Origin: an uncultured Eubacteriales bacterium
GTDB lineage: Bacteria > Bacillota > Clostridia > Christensenellales > Borkfalkiaceae
Assembly (NCBI GenBank): GCA_905209085.1
Contig: CAJLRM010000010.1
Location: forward strand, 1-64,000
Direction of reading: 5' to 3'
DNA: 64,000 nt
Part shown: positions 59,750 through 64,000 of the stretch, in pieces
How the letters are laid out: each line of letters opens with the position of its first letter
Numbering within the stretch: the first letter of the stretch is position 1
Position numbers and translations under genes: made by a program
The notes under the pieces: model-generated
Told to the model about the DNA's origin: nothing
Database searches by the model: none
The model's input: the letters and a program-made list of their open reading frames with translations, nothing else

Positions 59750-60171
59750 AGAGAGAAAATTTCTTTGCGGGACGCGCCGATCGCGGCCAAGCGAGAATGG
59801 AAAAAACTTTCAAAATACGGAAAAGCGGGATTTCGCCTTTTAAAATTGTTTGGAGGCTGTAAATCTCAGTATGTAAGCAAAAAAAATTTTTATCATTCGC
59901 AGGGCGCGCGAGGGAAAAATGTCAAAGGCGCGCAACGCTCGGCAGATGCGAAAGAAATGATGGCGGTATCCTTAATTTTACGGAGGCATGGCTGTGGACA
60001 TAAGCCGATCGCAAGTACAACTTCATCGACGCGGCAAACGGCGTTTCTTTTGCCGTGCGGATTTTCGGGGATAGCTATTCAGACTCGCCCCGTTCTTCGT
60101 ACGGGCATTTGGATTTTTGATATTCCGTCTTTTACCGCCGTCGGCACTCGTATGCGACGACGGTCTTTTTA
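59750..60171 (+). ncRNA. Long structured leader or small RNA ending in a terminator
   Basis: From the consensus promoter to the terminator at 60134-60171, about 420 nt without a normal gene. Visible helices: ATCATT..AATGAT with inner CGCA/TGCG around 59892-59960, CGGCAAA/TTTGCCG (60032-60057), CGGGG/CCCCG (60067-60091). It does not show the conserved blocks I know for M-box, Mn, fluoride or c-di-GMP riboswitches. A 38-codon protein-like open stretch without a start (60004-60120) means decayed coding DNA is an alternative. Confidence 0.45.
60134..60171 (+). terminator. Intrinsic terminator inside the mgtA leader
   Basis: ACCGCCGTCG (60134-60143) pairs with CGACGACGGT (60155-60164) with one mismatch, then CTTTTT. 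It lies between the promoter and the transporter gene, so it could be a transcription attenuator. Confidence 0.8.
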
Positions 60172-60228
60172 TGTCCTTTCGCCCCTTCGAATTCCGTTCT
60201 CGCCCAAACGTAAAACCCGGAAAAATCC

Positions 60229-60250
60229 CGCGCTTTTAGCGCGTATTTTA
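60229..60250 (+). terminator. Short GC hairpin with T-rich tail in the mgtA leader
   Basis: CGCGCT-TTT-AGCGCG (60229-60243) followed by TATTTTATAT. Possibly a second attenuation point just before the leader ORF. Confidence 0.5.
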
Positions 60251-60281
60251 TATAGATAAAAAATACAAGGAGGTAAAAAAG

Positions 60282-60401
60282 ATGCAGTCCGACAGTAGAA
60301 GCGGCTCCGCGCCCGACCCAGACGGCTTATCGACGCAGAGAAAAAGACAGACGAAATATTGCCGGAAAGGCGTATTTCAGCCTCCTTTTGCGCATATCTG
60401 A
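60282..60401 (+). CDS. 39-codon leader ORF with Pro-Asp-Pro-Asp, upstream of the Mg2+ ATPase gene
   Basis: ATG at 60282 with a strong CAAGGAGG 9 nt upstream. It encodes MQSDSRSGSAPDPDGLSTQR, then a Lys/Arg-rich part and FQPPFAHI. PDPD at residues 11-14 and PP near the end are striking: in enterobacterial MgtL an N-terminal EPDP segment destabilises the ribosome at low Mg2+ and thereby raises mgtA expression. Its Pro-Pro codons are the bases CCTCCTT (60381-60387), which can pair with the Shine-Dalgarno of the ATPase gene. No obvious sequence homology to MgtL; analogy only. Confidence 0.55.
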   Translation: MQSDSRSGSAPDPDGLSTQRKRQTKYCRKGVFQPPFAHI

Positions 60402-60460
60402 CGCAAGGAACCGCGGCGCGGCGTCCGTTTCTCCTTAAACATCCAAGGAGGTACAGACCC
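60402..60460 (+). promoter_or_regulatory. Shine-Dalgarno sequestering region of the Mg2+ ATPase gene
   Basis: The Shine-Dalgarno AAGGAGG (60445-60451) can pair locally with CTCCTT (60431-60436) over an 8-nt loop, or with CCTCCTT (60381-60387) inside the leader ORF. The latter can instead pair with CGCAAGG (60402-60408) across the leader stop codon. Mutually exclusive pairings of this kind fit translational attenuation. Confidence 0.5.
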
Positions 60461-63190
60461 GTGATAAGAAAAACGAATAAAAAACTCGCCGCTCTCGAAG
60501 CGGAAAACACGGCGAAAGAGGAAGCGCGCGTCAAAGAACTCGCTCTGCTTTCCCCCGCCCAGACATTAGACAAACTCGATTCCTCCACGGCGGGACTGAG
60601 CGAATTCCTCGTGAACGCTTCCCGCAGCTGCTACGGAAAGAATCAGACCACCCAAGGCAAAAAGAACGGCCTTTTCAAAAGGCTCCTCGGCGCGTTCGTC
60701 AATCCTTTTTCAGCCATTTTGACGGCGCTCGGCGTTCTTTCGCTGTTCACCGACGTCATCTTCGCCCCCGTGGGCGACAAAAATTCCGCCGCCGCCATCA
60801 TCGTATTCGTAATGGTGACGATTTCAGGCGTTTTACGCTTCGTACAGGAAACCCGTTCGGGCCGCGCCGCGGCGGGGCTTTCCGAACTCATTAAGACAAA
60901 GGCGGAAGTCGTCCGCAAAAACGAGGGCACGATCGAGCTGCCCATCGAGGAAATCGTCGTGGGAGATATTGTGCTCCTCGCGGCGGGCGACGTCGTCCCC
61001 GCAGACCTTCGGCTCCTTTCCGCAAAAGATCTCTTCGTCAACCAATCGGCATTGACGGGAGAGAGCGAACCCGTGGAAAAACGCGCCTCTTTCGGAAACG
61101 CCGACGACGCCAAACTCCTTTCCCTTTCGGAAATTCCCACGCTCGCATTCGCGGGAAGCGCGGTGGTGTCGGGCAGCGCGTCCTGCGTTGCCGTCGCCGT
61201 CGGGGATAATACCGTTTTGGGCAGAACGGCGAAAAAACTTTCCCAGGGAAAGCGCGAGCCGACTTCTTTCGAAAAGGGAGTCAGCTCCGTTTCCCATGTC
61301 CTGCTCCGCTTTATGGCGGTGATGGTGCCCGTCGTGCTCCTCGTAAACGGCTTCACGAAAGGCGATTGGCTGCACGCGTTTCTCTTCGCTGTATCCGTCG
61401 CCGTGGGACTGACGCCCGAAATGCTGCCCGTCATCGTCACCACCTGCCTCGCAAAAGGCGCCGTGGCGATGGCGAAAAAGAAGACGGTGGTGAAAAATCT
61501 CGACTCCATCCAGAATCTCGGCTGCATTGACATTCTTTGCACGGACAAGACGGGTACGCTGACGCAGGACGAGATCATTCTCGAATATCATCTCGACGTG
61601 CACGGCGACGAAAACGCGCGCGTTTTGCGCTATGCCTTTCTCAACGCCTATTATCAGACGGGGCTGAGAAGCCGCATCGATTTCGCCGTCATCGAACGCA
61701 CGCGCGCCGAGTCTGTGGGCGCCGAGGAATTGCGCGGGCTGGAAAACAGGTATTCCAAGACGGACGAGATCCCCTTCGATTTCGAACGCCGCCGTTTGAG
61801 CGTCGTCGTCCGCGACGAAAAGACGGGCAAGACCCAGCTCGTCACCAAGGGCGCCGCGGAAGAGATGCTGAGCGTGTGTTCCTTTGCCGAGTATGAGGGG
61901 GAGGTGCAGCCGCTCACCCGCGAACTGCGCGCGGAGATCCTGCAACGGATAGATTCGCTCAACGATCAGGGGCTTCGCGTTTTGGTTTTGGCGCGCAAAG
62001 ACAATCCCGCGCCCGCGGAAAAATGTTCGCCCGCGGACGAATCGGATATGGTGCTGATGGGCTATCTCGCCTTCCTCGATCCGCCCAAGGAAAGCGCGAA
62101 AACGGCGATCGCCGCTTTGAAAGAATACGGCGTCGCCACCAAGATCCTCACGGGCGACAACGAGCGCGTGGCGCTTCGCGTGTGCAGACAGGTGGGACTG
62201 AACGCGGGGCGGGTGCTGCTGGGCAGCGACGTGGATAAGCTGGACGACAAAACGCTTTTTGAAGAAGCGGAAAAGACAGACATCTTCGCCAAACTCTCTC
62301 CCGCGCAGAAAGCGAGGATCGTCACGGCGCTGCGTTCGGGCGGACACTCCGTCGGCTTTCTCGGCGACGGCATCAACGACGCGGAAGCGATGCGCGCGGC
62401 GGACGTCGGGACTTCCGTGGACAGCGGCGCCGATATTGCCAAAGAAGCGGCGGACGTCGTGCTGCTCGAAAAGGACCTCAATGTGCTGGAAGCGGGAATC
62501 CTCGAAGGCAGAAAGGTATACGCCAATATGCTCAAATACATCCGCATGACGGCGTCTTCCAATTTCGGAAATATGTTTTCCGTGCTGACGGCGAGCGCCT
62601 TTCTCCCCTTCCTTCCCATGGAATCCCTGCAATTGCTCTTTCTCAATCTGCTGTACGACATCACCTGCACGACGGTGCCCTGGGATAACGCTGACAAGGA
62701 ATTTTTGCTCCGTCCGAAAAAGTGGGACGCCTCTTCGACGGGAAAGTTCATGCTCTTTATCGGTCCCGTGAGTTCGGTCTTTGACATTCTCTGCTTTGCG
62801 GCGCTCTATTTTATCGTCTGTCCGCAGGCGATGGGCGGGGCAGGCTATCGCGCCCTCTCCGACGCCGCCTCGCGTGAACAGTTTGCGGCGCTTTTCCAAT
62901 CGGGCTGGTTTATCCTTTCCATGTGGACGCAGGCGCTTGCCATTCACATGATCCGCACGCCCAAAATTCCCTTTATCCAAAGCCGCGCTTCTCTTTCCGT
63001 GACTTTATCGGGGCTGGCGGGCTGCGTCGCGGCGACGGTGATTCCCTTTACTCCGTTAGGCGCTTTTCTCGGCTTCGCCCCCCTGCCCGCCGTTTGGTTT
63101 CTCTATCTGACGGGAATCGTCGCGGGATATATGATCGCCGTCACGTTGGTGAAGAATCTCTATGTGAAAAAGTACGGAAATCTCTTGTGA
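60461..63190 (+). CDS. mgtA: Mg2+-transporting P-type ATPase (MgtA type, P3B)
   Basis: 909 residues from the GTG at 60461, placed by AAGGAGG 9 nt upstream; the frame stays open to 60359. Imports Mg2+ using ATP. Actuator SALTGESEPVEK, M4 region PEMLPVIVTTCLAKG, phosphorylation site CTDKTGTLTQDE, nucleotide domain VTKGAAEEML, hinge GDGINDAEAMRAADVGTSV, and ASSNFGNMFSVLTASAF, which is typical of MgtA/MgtB rather than of Ca2+ or heavy-metal pumps. Ten membrane helices are expected and seen. Long regulated leader upstream, terminator downstream. Confidence 0.95.
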   Translation: MIRKTNKKLAALEAENTAKEEARVKELALLSPAQTLDKLDSSTAGLSEFLVNASRSCYGKNQTTQGKKNGLFKRLLGAFVNPFSAILTALGVLSLFTDVIFAPVGDKNSAAAIIVFVMVTISGVLRFVQETRSGRAAAGLSELIKTKAEVVRKNEGTIELPIEEIVVGDIVLLAAGDVVPADLRLLSAKDLFVNQSALTGESEPVEKRASFGNADDAKLLSLSEIPTLAFAGSAVVSGSASCVAVAVGDNTVLGRTAKKLSQGKREPTSFEKGVSSVSHVLLRFMAVMVPVVLLVNGFTKGDWLHAFLFAVSVAVGLTPEMLPVIVTTCLAKGAVAMAKKKTVVKNLDSIQNLGCIDILCTDKTGTLTQDEIILEYHLDVHGDENARVLRYAFLNAYYQTGLRSRIDFAVIERTRAESVGAEELRGLENRYSKTDEIPFDFERRRLSVVVRDEKTGKTQLVTKGAAEEMLSVCSFAEYEGEVQPLTRELRAEILQRIDSLNDQGLRVLVLARKDNPAPAEKCSPADESDMVLMGYLAFLDPPKESAKTAIAALKEYGVATKILTGDNERVALRVCRQVGLNAGRVLLGSDVDKLDDKTLFEEAEKTDIFAKLSPAQKARIVTALRSGGHSVGFLGDGINDAEAMRAADVGTSVDSGADIAKEAADVVLLEKDLNVLEAGILEGRKVYANMLKYIRMTASSNFGNMFSVLTASAFLPFLPMESLQLLFLNLLYDITCTTVPWDNADKEFLLRPKKWDASSTGKFMLFIGPVSSVFDILCFAALYFIVCPQAMGGAGYRALSDAASREQFAALFQSGWFILSMWTQALAIHMIRTPKIPFIQSRASLSVTLSGLAGCVAATVIPFTPLGAFLGFAPLPAVWFLYLTGIVAGYMIAVTLVKNLYVKKYGNLL

Positions 63191-63236
63191 ATAGTTCGCT
63201 CTTGCAAGGAAGATTTCTCAAAAATTTTTAACGCAT

Positions 63237-63270
63237 AAACGGAGCAGAAATGATCTGCTCCGTTTGCTTT
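63237..63270. terminator. Terminator after mgtA
   Basis: AAACGGAGCAGA (63237-63248) / TCTGCTCCGTTT (63254-63265), then GCTTTT. It serves convergent genes. Confidence 0.85.
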
Positions 63271-63284
63271 TCGTCCGCTTGAAT

Positions 63285-63737
63285 TTATCTCATCAATTGC
63301 TTGATATATGCCTTTTCCTTTAAGGAAACTTTCCCGTCGACGGCGCAGATAAGCAGGCAGACGAAGATGATGTCCGCCTTTAACTCCTCGGAGAGCGTAC
63401 CGAGAAAATCCACGAGGTAATCCACTTCTTTTTTCAATTCCCGTCCCTCTTTGCGAAACGCCTTCGTCAAAGCTTTGGCTGCCTCGAAATCGAAATCCTC
63501 GCCGAAAAAGGACTTTAAGAGCGGGGACATCACGGCATACTCCGTTTCGTCGAGTTTTCCGTCCGCGTACACCGACGCGATGAGGAAGGAGGCGAGGATC
63601 TTCGCGCATTCCAGTCCGTCTTCCGAAAACGCGCGTATCGCGGGCATAATGCGCAGGGAGGCTCTGCCCAATACGGCGGCGTATTCGACGGGATTCAATT
63701 CTTCCACAGTCTTGCAAAGTTCGTTAAAATCTTTCAT
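63285..63737 (-). CDS. TerB-like helical protein
   Basis: 150 residues, all-helical, two TerB-type metal-binding-like repeats: SVYADGKLDETEYAVM and CAVDGKVSLKEKAYI (Asp-Gly-x-Leu/Val...Glu). TerB-like domains occur in stress and tellurite-resistance proteins and in many of unknown role. AGGAG before the ATG at 63737. Single gene, function not determined. Confidence 0.75.
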   Translation of the reverse strand: MKDFNELCKTVEELNPVEYAAVLGRASLRIMPAIRAFSEDGLECAKILASFLIASVYADGKLDETEYAVMSPLLKSFFGEDFDFEAAKALTKAFRKEGRELKKEVDYLVDFLGTLSEELKADIIFVCLLICAVDGKVSLKEKAYIKQLMR

Positions 63738-64000
63738 TTGTCTTCTCCTTGTCCCCGCGGCAATCCGCCGCTCAGGCGCCCTTACGGGCTTTGTTTACCT
63801 CATATATAAACGGGCTTTCAAGGCATAAAACAAATTTGTTTGGTTTTCAACAAAAAGTCTTCTCTTCGTCACTTATTATACAAAACTCAATCGCAATGAG
63901 GAACATAGTCGATTTCCGAACGGATCTCCGTTTTCTCTATTTTAAAGATCACAGGCCTTAATCCGTCGTTACAGCTGCATATTGCCACGCCCTCTTTTCC
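63738..64000. other. Terminal intergenic stretch
   Basis: About 260 bp with a short palindrome AAACAAATTTGTTT near 63829-63842. No gene supported before the end of the window. Confidence 0.3.

Noticed and set aside
59750..60171. M-box (Mg2+) riboswitch
   Set aside because: Position fits, but I could not find the conserved GGTGAGGCTCC, GCTGCTGCC or ATGCTTGTCC-like blocks. It is kept as an unassigned leader.
59660..60259. 199-codon plus-strand frame
   Set aside because: It spans the promoter at 59715-59743 and the terminator at 60134-60171, lacks a ribosome site and has random-looking composition.
60833..62980. Long minus-strand open frame of 715 codons
   Set aside because: It is antisense to the Mg2+ ATPase gene, which has all P-type motifs. 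The shadow frame has His/Arg/Phe-rich composition and no ribosome site.

Overview
The window looks like the chromosome of an anaerobic, endospore-forming member of the Clostridia. It has a SpoIIE phosphatase gene, an iron-only hydrogenase operon, Firmicutes-type primosome and replication genes (a DnaD-domain protein, DnaB), and tRNA genes with encoded CCA ends. The lineage is inferred from gene content only. Host genes are moderately GC-rich. Inserted segments (1-5300 and 29487-32750) are visibly AT-rich.

Layout. Positions 1-5300 are the right end of an integrated element: an IS110-family insertion sequence, two related GC-rich structured repeats, a small sigma-region-4-like protein, and a tyrosine recombinase lying against the 3' end of tRNA-Leu(CAG). 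Positions 5497-27312 are host genes, all on the minus strand: an S51 peptidase, MscS, Upp, a decayed zinc-ribbon gene, ProX, RpiB behind a 4-copy 80-bp promoter/hairpin array, a low-molecular-weight phosphatase, Sua5, DnaB, PepF, a DUF711/ACT pair, DegV, signal peptidase I, DUF951 and SbcC/SbcD. The upp, rpiB, phosphatase and sua5 genes keep the relative order known from the Bacillus ywl region. A DnaD-domain gene (27530-29284, plus) is followed by tRNA-Ser(GGA).

Positions 29487-32750 are a small, decayed, probably nested island in tRNA-Ser. A 61-bp direct repeat of the tRNA 3' part flanks phage-like membrane-protein remnants, a DUF2726 fragment and an intact toxin-antitoxin pair with a palindromic operator over its promoter. 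Outside the second repeat lie a TIR-domain gene and a second integrase tail. Two different integrase C-terminal remnants are visible.

Positions 32863-36428 encode an [FeFe] hydrogenase and a NuoF/GltD-like flavoprotein. Next come a large SGNH-hydrolase lipoprotein with a divergent AraC regulator, a polyphosphate module (Ppk1 and a Ppx with a long AT-hook-like tail), phosphofructokinase, an orphan MazF, SpoIIE coupled to a 21-codon leader, a second SGNH lipoprotein, an envelope-protein pair, a nicotinamidase-like hydrolase and pyrophosphatase. The right end has tRNA-Ser(GCU), a GIY-YIG protein, an SDR, an MgtA-type Mg2+ P-type ATPase and a TerB-like protein.

The most novel signal is the roughly 700-nt leader of the MgtA-type gene. 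It has a consensus promoter, a terminator, and a 39-codon leader ORF that contains Pro-Asp-Pro-Asp and Pro-Pro. Its 3' end can pair with the Shine-Dalgarno of the transporter, which resembles in principle the MgtL control of enterobacterial mgtA. Also notable are the tandem promoter/hairpin array before rpiB, the layered tRNA-Ser island with a TIR gene, and the paired GC-rich elements beside the IS110 copy.
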